From Aurifilum marmelostoma (lineage: Eukaryota > Ascomycota > Sordariomycetes > Diaporthales > Cryphonectriaceae), in contig JAMXSV010000003.1 of assembly GCA_027559495.1 (NCBI GenBank), positions 1,054,001 to 1,118,000 on the forward strand: a stretch of 64,000 nucleotides of DNA, written 5' to 3'. Of the stretch, positions 45,210 to 57,895 are shown in pieces. Position 1 is the first letter of the stretch, and each line of letters begins with the position of its first letter. Below the pieces are notes generated by a model. That model saw only the letters and a program-made list of their open reading frames with translations. It searched no databases and was not told the DNA's origin. The position numbers and the translations under genes were made by a program.

Positions 45210-46119
45210 CCTAGACAGAGAGAGGTCTGATGTGCTGAGTTTGGAGCGATTTGTGAATTTATGTAGATAGATCCGAGATTATATTAGATGTAGTATTGCT
45301 ATAATATTGCAGATAGACACCGTCGCAACTTGGCCCAACAACCTTCTACCATATGCAGCAGTATTTGGAGTTTGTATATACCTCGGGCTGTAGTTCTTAT
45401 GGCTCTTCGCCTTCAAGCTGGAAAAGCATAGCTTCCGTATGCTCTTATGTTGTGTATGTGATTATTGCGTTCATCTCTCCAGACTAGTCGTCTTTGATAC
45501 TAGCCTTATTACAGTATCCTATTTGAATACTTTGACATGCTATTTTATCCAAGAGTCTATGTGCACCCAGACTAATTTTCTCTTTCTTGGGGTAGCATTC
45601 CTGTTCAGATTGTCCATGCGCTGATATGGGTTCATGCCAGTGCTTGCTTGCCTGCTCGAAACATAAGCACTTGATAGCAATGCTGATTTGCCCAGTCAAC
45701 TTAGGTTACTTCCTCGAGACTGTTCCCTGATTGCCATCGTCCATACCTAGTACCTGTGTTGAGTCACTATAAGTGTTAATGATTATTCAGTGCAAACAGC
45801 AGCAGCATCGAAGAACTAGTCCTAATACTTACGTTCTCAAGCCCAGGTCATAAGTAATCTGCTCTAGCTATGATGATCCCTTATAGTACTAAGAAATTTG
45901 TTTTCTATAACAAGGTGATTTGCTGTTGTACTATCAAGATTTTCTTGCAATGGACTTGCTGGGCATCCAGTTATAACCCAGCAGCTTGCTCATGCAAATT
46001 TCCCCAGAAGGAGACTGCGTTTGTGTATTGGAAGCAGCAGCTATGTCACCCAAAAGTTATATCACAATCAACTTCTAACTTGAGCTCTATCGGTATCGCT
46101 TACAAGCTTCGAGCCTGGA

Positions 46120-46380
46120 GGCAGGAGAAACACCAGCCTAGACTCTACTCCCCCCCGGATCGCAGAGGCGAGAAGGCACACCAGAGTCCGGCCCAGAGCG
46201 TTTTGCTTCCGAGTGGGTCGACCAGCACAACTGGGACCTTCACCGGGATCAGAAGCATATACGATCAGCTTTGGCGCCTACGGATCGCTCTCCATGACAT
46301 CTCAGTATGTCTGTTTCGACATGAGACGTCCGGCCTCTCGGACGGCGGTGAGAATCACTGTATGCTTTTACATACACTAC
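46120..46380 (+). pseudogene. possible coding relic
   Basis: A G/C-richer island in A/T-rich surroundings. Two overlapping frames look protein-like in turn: one reads PERFASEWVDQHNWDLHRDQ, the next SFGAYGSLSMTSQYVCFD. A switch of frame inside a formerly continuous gene would explain this. Family unknown; weak evidence. Confidence 0.25.
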
Positions 46381-46916
46381 TGCACTAAATAATTAAGATG
46401 CACGCTAGGGTATAGTATACAGCACGTTCCGCCCGCAACAGCAGCATGGAGCGAAAAAGGGCTCGTGGTGTCGTCAAAATGGACTAGAAAACGCACTTCT
46501 CTATGACTCGAGAGATCGTGGAGAGAATGAAAGAAAAAAATCCAGACCGATACAGCTCGGGACCTGGGCGGGCCGGGGGTGATCTGCAAGGTCGAGCGTG
46601 TTTTAATCAATTACTGCGCCTAAGTATTTAAGATGATGACAAGACTTTATTCGATCTAGACATGATTATCCATCAAAATCTCGAAGGTGGCTCTCGCGAA
46701 GCAGTCCGCTTTGGGCATATTGCTCAAGGCTGCCGCCCCCCTCACTGAACAAGAAAGGAGAAAAAAAAAAAAAAAGAGAAAAAAGAAAAGAAAGACCCCT
46801 ATGGCGTGTATAATGGACGGAGCAAGTTGGAACACACAAGTCTCTTTTACAAGCTTACCAGACTGGTGTAGTGGCTGGTAGAGCCTACTAGCTCTCTCCA
46901 CCAATACTGACTGTGA

Positions 46917-47110
46917 TCAACGTGTGTAATCTCCACTGCCGTGCACATCAACAAGAGAACGGATAACCTCCACCTCGTTAAGCACGGTATGACCCCGGAG
47001 ATATCCGCCATAGAACAACTCGAGGATCCTCATCGTGAGATCTAAAGAGACATTAGGAAAAGACAAAGCCCTGACATTGCAAAAAACCTCAGAAGATTCG
47101 CGCGGATATG
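46917..47110 (-). pseudogene. possible coding relic
   Basis: A minus-strand frame reads SSEVFCNVRALSFPNV, then LTMRILELFYGGYLRG and EVEVIRSLVDVHG, with the hydrophobic periodicity of a folded domain but no start codon of its own. It may be a remnant exon. Family not recognised. Confidence 0.25.
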
Positions 47111-47731
47111 GCGGCCCGCATCTGAGGGGGAAGAAGAAAAAAAGGAAGATCAAAGCCCACCGTACACGCACGGACTGTCGGCCTCAGCTGCCAAGTCTGT
47201 GGTGAAGACCTTTGCAGCATCGGCGCCCCGGATGGTTTGCTAGCTGCATATGTAGTCAAATCTTGAGCTGGCTGAGCCCTGAGGAGGTCCAGGCAAGACT
47301 AACCGGATGGTTTGGAGGATAGGCTGAGGCTAAGTTGTGGCCAGGTCCAGCAATGGAGCAAGCATTCGATATGGGTGAAGCCTCCTTACAAGTATGATGG
47401 CCCCATGGTTTGATCCGATAACTCTCACCTCCTGTTATACGTGAGAATTTCCAACGGGAGGAAAGGAAGCAGCTTTCGTGCGTGCTGCGCCTCCATGCTA
47501 TACAACCCGCTGCAGGATGTTCCCGAACGCCATTTTGTAAACGATGTCACCCGTTCAGACATTTATTTTGAGTCCTTGGCGCCGGAGAATTTCTCCTAGT
47601 AAGCGTTTATCGACATGCACGATCGGCTGGTGGGAAAGATAGGGGGGGAGAAGGCCGAGAGGCGACAACTATAAGTAATTAGCCACAGCAACATGCTGGC
47701 GAAGATGATGAACTAGAAAGTTACTTCTTGC

Positions 47732-47753
47732 TTTTTTTTTTTTTTTTTTTTTT
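47732..47753. repeat. poly-T tract
   Basis: Twenty-two consecutive T residues. Confidence 0.85.
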
Positions 47754-50700
47754 GTTCCCCTTCTTGTAGCGGTCATCTGCCCTTTTGTGCGCGTCATGGC
47801 TGAGATGTCTGCAGTGCACAAATGTTGACCCACTCAAAAAGCGAGTCTCTTGCTCGTATACACAGAGCATAGAACAACCCCATCTCTTGAAGACTGATCT
47901 GCCATGTTTTGCATGTTTCCTGACATGAACTCTGGTTCGCTTTAACTTATGACTAAGAAGCATCTGCCTCTTGCCGCACCCACAGATGGAGAACAATGGT
48001 AGTCCGTCTATAAGTAGCTGGCCACGACGAACCAACCGGGAACAAATCTCTTCCAGGGCTGCGGCTCAATCAATCTGAAGTGCTACTAAGTAATCCATTG
48101 CCAGAAGGGTGGTGCCCGTGCCTTGGCAAAGAGGAGAAAAAGCTAATCGGATAGATGCCATCCGGCAGGGTGTGCATCAAGCCCCCCGGTTGGTCCCAAG
48201 AGCAAGGGCTGATCATCGGCGCAGTCCTTGGAAATGTCCGGCGCATGAGGAAGTTATGACCGTTGCGTGCGGATGTTAAATGGTCCAGATATAGATGACC
48301 TCCTCGCTTAATACGCTCCTTCGCACTCGTTTGCCAGGTTTCGCGTGTATTGGTAACAGAGTTCCTCGTATGGTTGAGGACCAAGTCCGGATAGTTCGTG
48401 AATCAAAGGTGTCGGTGTTGAGAGTTTGGCTGTTTTGCACAACAGACAGGGGGCGGGCGGGGGGTGCTACTCGGTACCGGAGAGCCGACGAGTTAGTTTT
48501 CTTCCTCTCGAGTGGCCTTCATCTCATCCAGACAAGCTTCGAGAAACTAATATATCAGTGATCTACGCTGTATCGATCTGCGTGAAGGGAGAAGAATTCG
48601 TTCTGAGGGTCGCCAATCGTCCAAGAAGAACGCGGCAGGGTCATGGCAGACACGAATATCTGGGTCCATCTCTGCAGTATTTTCCTGTCTTTGTCGTGTC
48701 GGTTGAGGTGGGATAATGAAAGGAGTCTCTGCAATTTGTACGACGGGTCCTGTCGGTAATTGCATTGGCACTCGTTTGTTCCGTACCGTGTGAGCTTGCA
48801 GCACTGGTTACTGTGTCGAGGACCCGCAGCCGACTTGCGTCAAAAAGTATTAGTAGTAGTTTCTTGTGTGATCACCAATTCCTTGTCAATGGCCCGACGG
48901 AGAGGATGCGGCATTGCGGCACAGCGCCAGAACGTGGCATGTGGATTCTGATTTTGGCAGCCTTGGCAGGTCCCCTGAGGCACTGGCACCTATCGCCAGA
49001 TGTCTGGTGGTGGTGGTGGTTGACTTATTTTCTCCCAAGGTCTCGTACAACAGCTTACGGCCTGTCTGGTTCGAGTCAGGTAACCACAATCCCGTGTTTG
49101 TCTTTCCGACCCGTGTTCCTAGAAGACTGAGTACACCTGAGCGTAAACACGTCTCATCCGCGAGGTGCCATCTGAAGGTCTGCGCACATACTGCAGAGCT
49201 CGTCTGGTGGTCAAGGCGCACCGCAGTTACGCTTTGTGTCCAACAAGGAGTCTGAGAGAGCCGGCAGATCACCAGATCATCGGAGGCTCTAAGTGGTTGA
49301 TGGTCCGTCGGCATCGTCCATGGTGACATTGAGAGATGACTGGCATGTCGAGCAGAGCCTGCAGTGTCAGAGTGTCTGTCCTTGGACTCTCGAGGTGTGG
49401 CGAGCTCTTGGGGAGATCGCTTGCGGCGACAGGGATCCAAGGGCAAAGACGAGCATGGGCCTGTACGTCTGTGGCCGGAAGACAGCCTCTTTTGGTAGGG
49501 AATTGCAGAGATGGCGTCGTAACAAGCCGGCCCCCTCACTTACAAAATGTGATGCCGAGTCCTGTCTGTAAATCGACCTGGCAGTTCCGTCATTAGCCAT
49601 GTAACAGTACTATGTGCTATGACTATGTGCCTAGCAGGTGGATCCGAGATAAGTTTTCAAGCCGTGATATAACAGCGGTCGAAGAGGACCGTGGTTTGAT
49701 CCTTCCTGCAGGTCATTGTACCGTGCACGAGGTCGATCCAGGTTTTACCGTCTAAAAAACAAAACAAAAAAACAAAGCATATAAATGCTTACGTGCTGAA
49801 GGACGCGAGAGCTGACGCCGCCTGCCAGACGATCTGGGCACAGAATTGGGTTCTCTTCCGCAGGAAAGTGGAGGTGAGACTGACTGTTCCTGAGCCACAG
49901 GGCTGGCGACAGCGACGGGTGTCTTTGGTGCCCGTCTCAAGGACTATCGTGCGTGCATGCCTGGGTGCCTGGGTGGAATAATCTGCATGCATGTAGTAGA
50001 TGGAGGGCGGAAGCTGGCGGGCGGTCTGGATCTACGCGTGTAAGGAGTGGATGGTCCTCGAAGCGAAGCGCAATCGCCACTGTGAGGAGCCGGCAAGATG
50101 GAGTAGTCAATCCAGCCGTGGGCTGGCCAGCCAGGAGGGAGAGTTCTGATATCCGGGCTCCCCTGTTCTGACCTGCAGCGGCCGAGGGCAAGATTAAGGT
50201 TCGTAGGTCGATGGACAGTTCGTGGCGGATGTATTATGTAGATTGATTATTCGGAGCTACCTGACTGCCTACGAGGCCTGATTTGTGATACTTGATGTTT
50301 CGACAGCTAAAACAGCCTGCCATGCACGGTTTGAGAGGGAGGATCGGCCGGTGCTTTTAAGGTGGGTGGCGGTGGTTGCGAGCCGGACGAGGTGCGGCTG
50401 GGTCGGTGTAACGAGACGAACGAGCCGTTCCCTCCATTTGGCCAGCAGCAGCACCTTTTGGACCTAGACCCCATGTAGTGACCGGACCGCCACGCGGAGG
50501 AGCTGCACGGCCTCGACCCAAAGAAGTGGCCTGATGTTCTCTTCAAGCTTGTGTGCGCACAGAAGGTGGCTGGCGGCTCTTCCCCAGATCGAACCCACTG
50601 GCGATGCCCAGACAGCCTAAGCTAGAGGAAACTAGCAGGCTGGGCGGACTTCTAGCTGCAGCCTGGGGGGCCATCACCGCTATTGTTTAATCTTGGGAGA

Positions 50701-51177
50701 GGGCTCGTCTGATGCCTGTGATTAGCTGCTATGGTAGCCGGAGCCAGCTGATGGTTTTTCTCTGATGAGTACCAAGTGCCCATGTAAGGCAAGGGGGGGA
50801 AGGAGAGGGGGGAGAGAAGGGTGGGGGTGGGGGGGGGGCAGGAGGGGGAAGACGATGATGGTGCTAGGACCAGATAAGCCTCCGAACGGAGGGGCATGAT
50901 CTGCAGCATGACTTGATAACGGCCGAGCCGGAAGGACTAGACTTATGGCGTGTAGTATCTCTGTACATGGTCTCAGTGTTGAGGCTGATGATATAGGAAA
51001 GGAGTGGTAACAAATAGGCCGAGGTTCGTCTCCCGGTCCTCAAGGTCGCAGCGCACGAGCTTCCACACGAGTAATTTTATCACCAGCTCCGTTGGATGTC
51101 TTTGCGCACGTGTATGGTAAAAGTATGCCTTGAGACCAAGAGTATCTTTGTCTAGCAGCGTAGCGGCCCAGGACAAA

Positions 51178-51230
51178 GGAGGAGGAGGAGGAGGAGGAGG
51201 AGGTGGTGGTGGTGGTGATGTTGGTGGTAG
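51178..51230. repeat. compound (GGA)n(GGT)n microsatellite
   Basis: About nine GGA units followed by GGT units and decayed GTT/GGT copies. Confidence 0.8.
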
Positions 51231-53377
51231 TAGCCGTGGAGGCGCAGCAGTAGCATTTGATTTGGTGTTGTACTTTAGAAGTATGCTGAGGGAATTGTCC
51301 AGCTTTTCCCCCGAAACACCTCCAAGGGGGGGGAGAGAGCTTCGTGATCAGCGGTACTATGTTAGACGGGTAAGTGGGGTGGGAATTTTGAGATGAGAGA
51401 GGTACGCAGGATGAACGTGAAGCAACAAGGAGGCCCCTGCTGTATGCCCAACCAAGCCAGGGACTAGAACCACCTTGGAACACACCCTGCAGCACGATCC
51501 AGGGGCAGAAGGCGGGGGCCCCTGCCTTTGCACTGTGGGATCAGCTCCCACCTCTTTCAACAAGTCAATCATCATATTCTGCTGTCAACCACCTTGCAAA
51601 CAGCAATGGCATGAGATGTAAGTGAATTTGACATCTTTTCTCATGGAGACGGAAAGAAAATCAACTGCAGGTGTAATAAATGTCAATATTATTTGTTACT
51701 TTGTGTGGGAGTTCGAACTGAACCCCTCAAAGTATTAGTATTAGAAATGCTGCAGTGGCCATGACAGTACGGAAGTACAGTACAAGGGTTCAGCTGTCGA
51801 AATTGTTGTTTTTCGACTCATGACCAGTGCTACAACTATAGTATACACAGATACATGCTAGTGCAGCTAAAATACGGAGTAGATGTGGCGCTGCACGGGC
51901 CCCCTCCCCAGCTGCATGGGTCACAGTTTCATTGCATACTACTTAGTATGTACTAGATTCCTACGGGTCACAATGCTTCATCCAGTTATGACCTGCTTCG
52001 CACTGATAGATTGTCATGTAGCACATGTACTATGGTACAATGTAGGGTGGCATACAGGACAGCAAGAAGAGAATCATGCTACGCCTGCAGGCCAATAGCA
52101 ATGTGCAAGATAGGGATGGCCCCCTCCCTGTGATGGTACAGTGCTTTGTACTAGGCATGGTAGTTCTGCTGTGGGATGTGGCACACAAGAGAGCGAACCG
52201 AGGGGATGGATACAGTGGCCACTGGTGGGGTGCGGGAGAAGAGAAGAGAAAGAGGAGGTGGCGAGCCATGGAAAAAGAGGCCCCAGAGACCCCAGCAGCT
52301 GCAAGGTACGGGGGGACATCACGAACCTGCAGTGCTTGCTGCACACTTGCTGCAGGTGACAGGGCCCGCTCCCTGGCCCTGGCCCCCTCTCCACTTCTGC
52401 AGGTTCTTGCAGCGTCCGAGAGTGTTTGATCATTTGCCCGAGACCAGGGCACCAGGAAGGCACTCTGAAGGGAGGAGAGAGGAGGAAGAGGAAAAGAGCA
52501 GACCAGGGCATAGTAAAGTACAGTACTGTAGCATCGTGGTGATGAGGAAACCTGCAGGTGCAGAAGTGCACAGTGCCACTCGTTTCTGGCCCTCTGCGGA
52601 AATCGACCTGACCTGACTTGGGTCCCCTGTCAATCTCGTCTCCCCTCTTCGGCGCCCTGCAATTGGGCCATGGGGGTCGTGCTCTCCTATTTACTGCTTG
52701 CCTCTCCGTTTGCCTCATTTCTTCTCTTTCGCTCAGTCAAAACTAGACGGCTCCTTCCTCTACCGCACTCTTGGCCCTGCTCTCACCCCTTTTCCTTCCT
52801 TTTCTTCTCCTTTCTTACCTCATAGCTCTCTCGACTGCGCCGGCCTGCAAGTGCCACTCCCAACAGCAAAGACTCTGGTGTATACCCAGACGCCCCTCCC
52901 GCTGGAGAAAAAAAGAGAAAAAAAAAAAAAAAGGATTATCACTTCACACGGCCCTCTCGCCAGCTTGAGTCTATCAATGTCGAACTGATCGCTTCCTTTC
53001 TTCCGACCTGACCTTGATTGGTTCTGGATCCTACCTCTCTTTCCTGCATCTCTCATACCCCGACGAACTCACATTATTTCTCTTCTTTTTCGTTGTTTCT
53101 CGACAGCATCAAGCCCACCCGAGCGGACCAGCATCCCAAACTGCGACTCACATAACCCTCGGAGCGTTCTTGGTCAAAGAACAGTCACAACTATTGCCTT
53201 TAAACCCTTAATTGGTATCGCCGCCACAATTCTCTCACATCATCGAAGTTACCAAGATACTACGCACGACTCGACGACCTGTCACGATTCCCCATCTTCC
53301 ATCAGACTCTCTCCCGAACCTGGTCCGGGTCAAGCCATAGCAAAACGTGACCATCTTGCAGCCGGATAGTAGCAACC

Positions 53378-56201
53378 ATGGCTCACTCTCTTACGGCGCA
53401 CACCTCTTTTACCCGGCCGCGGACTAGCGACCGCCCGGTCACGCGTGAGGCCGACAGTAACCTCATTATCCCGAGCCGGACCTCTTCGCTGCACTCGAGG
53501 ATTACCCAGCCCATGCCCTCCACGCTTAGCTCCAAGCCTCAACAGCGGACTCCCAAGACACTGACACATGCCTACATGGTCTGTGGCGTGGGTCGTGAAC
53601 CCTCCCAGTGGGTGAAGGCGCCTGCGCCCTCTCAGGGCAAAATTGGCCACATGAAAGGCGCTGTCGGCCAGTTCTGGCTCCCTGAGATCCTGGGAAGCAG
53701 CCCTAGGCTGGAGCAGGACAATGAGATCGCTCGCTCCCTGCACGCTGCCATGAGGGTAAGTTGCCGCCCATCCTCCATTGTCGCCTGGCCTGAGCTGCAG
53801 TGGAAGAGAAAGGACATGTAGACTAATAATATTGCCCAGGCATGCTTTCCTCACGATGTCGAGATCTGCACGGGTCGGAGCCAGCCTCACTGCGTCCACC
53901 ACGCTTTCGTCCTCCAGCAGGACTCATCGCACACACTATACGGTATCTGTCTGCGAGTGTGGTCCCGCGCTGACGAGAAGAGGGCCGAGACGATCCGCGA
54001 CCTGAGGAAGAGAACCGAGCCCGATTATTATGACAACACGGAGGAGACCTACTGGATCCCCTACTGCCTGTCCTTCCTTTCCAGGTATCCCCTCTACAAC
54101 CTGCTCGGCGACTACCTCCGGGGCATGTGGATTCACTGGAACAAGGCTACCAACCTGTTCCACGCCGAGGAGGTCTCCAGGATCCTGAGCTTCCCCGCGC
54201 CTCGCCTGAACGATCTCGTCCGCATCGACATGAAGGACTACGCTCTGTGCTACCAGTTCCCTTCTTCGCCCACTGGCTTCCAGAACTTCGACATGTGGCC
54301 CATCTTCGCTTGCTTGTCCATCCCCAACATCGTCGGCGTTGTTGAGGCAGCCATCTCGCCGACCCGCCGAATCATCTTCGTCAGCCACTACCCTGCTATG
54401 CTCACCATGGCCGCCGAGACCGTTCGTTACTGCGCCCGTGTCTACGAGTGGAGCGGTCTGTACGTTCCCGTCGTGCATGCTCGTCACGCCCAGGAGCTTG
54501 TCCAGGAGCCTGGCCCCTACATCCTTGGTATCACCGCCGAGTGTAGGTCCCTCTTCACGGCACCCGGTGATGCGCTGGTGGTCGACCTGGACCGCAACTT
54601 CGTTCTGACGTCTGACCCGCCTACTGCTCTGACGCCTGGCCAGCGAAACAAGTTTGTTACTCGCCTGACGCAGGCCCTGAACGGAGACGTCGCGCCGTCG
54701 GGTGTCCCGCAGCACCTGCGCTCTGCGTACGGTGGTGGCAAGCTGGTCCCGGCTGGCCAGATCATCGTCATGCGCGGCGAGGTTGAGTCCATCCAGGACC
54801 CTGAGTGGTGGAACCAGGATGCCGTCATGGCCGTCATGGATCACGTCTGCGAGAAGATGGGCCGCAACAGTGGTATCAAGGCCGTGTTTGGAGGGTCCGT
54901 GAAGAAGCCTCTGATGACCAAGGTCTCCATGAGGCACCTCAACGAGATTGTTCGTGAGAGGAACCAGTACTCTCGCGATGCTCTCGAGGCTTGGCAGGAT
55001 TTCATCAACCTCAAGGGACGGATGGACACGGAGCTTGCCAAGGTGACAAAGCGCAACAACTACCTGAACGAGGAGCTGGAGAGCTGGAAGCAGCAGGTAA
55101 GCATCAATCCGACCGTCTCATGCTGTTATAAGACGGTGGAGGAGCTGTGCAAGCTGACAATATCGACAATAGTTCCTCAAGTTCCAGGCCTTCGCCGAGA
55201 CACTCACCAAGGAGACACAAGACCTCAAGGTCAAGATCGAGGGTCACAAGCGCGAGAACCGCCGCCTTGCAACCCTCATTGATCAGCAGAAGGATGATGC
55301 CGCCCGCATGTCAGTACGCCTGACCGGCACCGAGAAGCAGCGTGACGATGCCCTCGAGGCGCTTGTCCTCCAGCAGGAGATTGCCGAGGAGCTCGAGCGT
55401 GACCGGAAGAGGAACAAGAAGGAGCTTGCTGCTCTTCAGCATACCAACATGACCATCCTGCGCCAGCGCGATGAGGCGCACCGCGTCGTCCTGCACCTGC
55501 GCAGCCTGATTGGTGGGCAGAGCCACCACATGGAGCACCTTGTCCAGTCCATCTCGAACCCTGCTGGTATCGAGGAGGAGATCGCCAACGGCTTCATTGC
55601 CGCTGCCGACGAGGACGGCACCATGTCGGAAGCCGACAAGGCACTTCTCCTGAAGGCTGCTCGCAACAGCCAGCGGTTCTCGCAGTCTAGCTTCTCCGAT
55701 GTGGCTGACCGTCACCTCAAGGACAAGACCGATGCCATCGCTCACATCATCCGCAACATCGCGGAGCAGTGCCAGGCAGCTGTCGAGGGACTGCAGTTGG
55801 CTCACGACTCCGACGGCAACCTGTTGATGAACCGCCGCAGGAGCAGCAACATGGCTAGCAGCGAGGATGGTCGTTCCATGACGACCTCTGAGGCTACCGA
55901 GGAGGCCGTCCACCACTCAGGACGCGCCTCGAGCATTCCTCCCACTCCGGACCTGATCCCCAACCGGAGCTCGACGAGCATGTCTATCACCTCCAGCGGG
56001 ACCACTCCCGAGCGCGCCTCGATGCAGTATAGCATGAGCCACGACATACCAACCAAGATCGTTGAGGACGACGAGGACGAGTATCTGGAGCGCAGCGACA
56101 GCGACGCCCCTCAGCCAGAGCATATTGTCGGCAAGCACGCCAACACTCTCGTCCAGCGCCCCGCTGGTGCTCGAATAAGTGCATTAGGAGGGTCACATTG
56201 A
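53378..56201 (+). CDS. DENN (AEX-3) domain protein
   Basis: Three exons, 53378-53755, 53840-55096 and 55173-56201, encode 887 aa. Introns are GTAAGT...CAG (84 bases) and GTAAGC...TAG (76), both phase 0. The N-terminal half carries a tripartite DENN module: an uDENN-like part (TLTHAYMVCGVGREPSQW, LRVWSRADEKRAE), the central DENN with YWIPYCLSFLSRYPLY and IFVSHYPAMLTMAAE, then a C-terminal part. DENN proteins are exchange factors for Rab GTPases in membrane traffic. After residue 500 comes a long coiled coil (about 510-680) and a Ser/Thr-rich acidic tail. The leader is long and C/T-rich. After the TGA at 56199-56201 the same frame stays open for 71 protein-like codons to TAA at 56415-56417, so the true C-terminus is uncertain. 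Confidence 0.9.
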
Positions 56202-56417
56202 ATCGCGGCGAAGTCAGGTCCTAAGCGGGGGGACCCTGACTTCAAAAAGCGACGTTCTCTAGAACTACAGACAGCCGTGGACTGGGCTGAACAAGAGGCA
56301 AGAAGAAAGGCCGAAGAGGCTAAACAACTGAGAAGAAAACGCGACGCCGATTTTAAGAAGAGGCGATCGCTAGAGCTGTTGGCAGGTTATGATCAGAACC
56401 TCCAACTTTGGCGGTAA
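56202..56417 (+). other. in-frame coding-like extension of the DENN gene
   Basis: Immediately after the DENN stop, in the same frame, lie 71 codons and a TAA. The peptide is highly charged and contains an internal repeat, DPDFKKRRSLEL and DADFKKRRSLELL, joined by an Ala/Glu/Arg-rich helix, and ends in NLQLWR. Reached either by stop-codon readthrough or by a small intron removing the TGA (a possible 51-base one, 56167-56217, has a poor GTGCTC donor but a TCAG acceptor and preserves frame). Confidence 0.5.
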
Positions 56418-57895
56418 TGCCGACACCATACCAGATCCTTTCGGGTGCATTTCTTTTGCACCAGGTTTTTGATCATAATTCTTTGATCACTTGACACATT
56501 CTCATACCAAGAAGGTGGCGGGGGGGGGGCTTGTCGAAACGAAAAAAAACCTATTCCCTTAGCTGTTTTGTAATGGGGCGTTGTGGATTTGAAGACCGAT
56601 TTACGTATCCGATTCCCCCATATGCCTTTCTTCGATCTACACTTCTCATCGGATCTTTTTTTTTTTTTTTTTTTTTCCCTTCTTTCTTTACCTTCTGGAG
56701 AGTGAATAGGTCGGTTTGGTGCAGACATAGGATTGGGTGAGTTGGGCCAGGATGGCGTGAAGATCAGCCAGTCAAGTCAATCTACTGGTGTGGCTTTGAT
56801 ACTTTGGCCCCTTGATGAATTTTTTTGTATGTAACTTTGCTTCTCTTAGGGGTAGATACCAAGGCCTTTCTCGATATGCGAAATTTCAATTTCAGCTTTC
56901 TCAGCTTTGGAGAGTGTGCGTGTGTCAAGCATCTCGATTCTCCTGTATGGCAAGCCCTATCAAGCCTCCGCCAAACGACAAGTCCGCCGTACAGGTTAAC
57001 TCTTGTACTAGTGTGAAAATTGTGTGGCCTGAGCCGATGGACGCTGTTCGGTAGCACTCATCGCATTCGTATTCAGTACGTATTCTCACATGTCACGCAG
57101 CAAAAACCACCTAGACTCCGATTTTTTTTTTCTCTTTTTTGGGGGGAGAGGAAAAAAAAGGCTTCAAATAAAGAATCCGAGTTTGAACATGGAAAAAATG
57201 CAATGGGATCTATTAGCTATGTTTCCTGCGACGCACAAATCTCGCTGACTATCCCTCCTTCGTCGACCTTGGCTGCCGGCACACACCCAAAAAGAAAAGA
57301 GAAAGATTGGTCTTGCTACGGATTCCAATAGAGAAGAGAGAACCAGAAAAAAAAAAAAAAGAAGAAAAAAAGTCAAAAGGTGACAAGCTCGAACAAGGAA
57401 GGGTTTTGCTCTTGGCTAAATTGACACGAGGGACCAGTGACTGCTCGGCAGCAATGGTTCATGGTCATAGGCATAGGACACAATCCCCGAAAGGAAACGC
57501 ATCGAGATGTGTGTGAGAAGAAGAGAGAGGTTGGTGTTGGGTGGGCGCGAAAAAGAAGAAGAGCAGATCTTGAACATCGGAATTTTCCAGCTACTCCATC
57601 ACTGATATTTAGCTCTTCGAAGCCCAGTGCTCGATCCCTCCCCAATTGAATCATCTGAATCCCCTGCAGAGGTCATGCTCAATCTGGAAGGAACCCGTCT
57701 GAGTCGAATGTTGTGCTTGGGGTGATGATGATGACGATGTTGATGTTGTTGCTGAGCAAGATCATTTGCTGCTTCTCTGTTGATGTTGTCTTCTTCTTCT
57801 TCCCCGTCGAACGGCATATAAGTGGGGTATCTGAAAACGGTGTTTTGGTCCGAGAATGACAGGCGGCGGGTGTGGCGATTCTCAGGCGACTTGCA
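56418..57895. other. convergent spacer, DENN / perilipin 3' ends
   Basis: 1.5 kb tail-to-tail with a T21 tract (56656-56676), a G10 run near 56519-56528 and A-rich runs. No gene seen. Confidence 0.55.

Larger units (their letters stand above)
45210..53377. other. 8.2-kb gene-poor block
   Basis: No supportable intact gene. It contains an A/T-richer stretch (45.2-46.1 kb), possible gene relics at 46120-46380 and 46917-47110, a T22 tract, a GGA/GGT microsatellite, poly-G near 50828 and GTAC palindromes near 51776 and 52519. Frames of 172-217 codons (45870-46388 plus; 48886-49539 and 52074-52718 minus) show no domain and biased low-complexity composition. From about 52730 the sequence is the pyrimidine-rich promoter and leader of the DENN gene. 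Confidence 0.55.

Noticed and set aside
33530..47300. shared word CCTGAGGAGGTCCAG at about 33534 and 47279
   Set aside because: A 15-base match between two places in 64 kb is expected by chance about once or twice, and flanks do not match.
49065..49095. tRNA-like B box (GGTTCGAGTC)
   Set aside because: The flanking bases do not pair into a T stem, and no A box or acceptor stem lies at the right distance. Similar hits near 50577 and 58753 failed the same test.
48886..49539. 217-codon minus-strand frame
   Set aside because: No recognisable motif or hydrophobic periodicity; overlaps a GGT microsatellite and shares its span with other open frames.
52074..52718. 214-codon minus-strand frame upstream of the DENN gene
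   Set aside because: Antisense to a purine-rich promoter region; residue bias reflects base composition, no domain.
53936..54937. 333-codon minus-strand frame
   Set aside because: Antisense shadow of the DENN exon 2.
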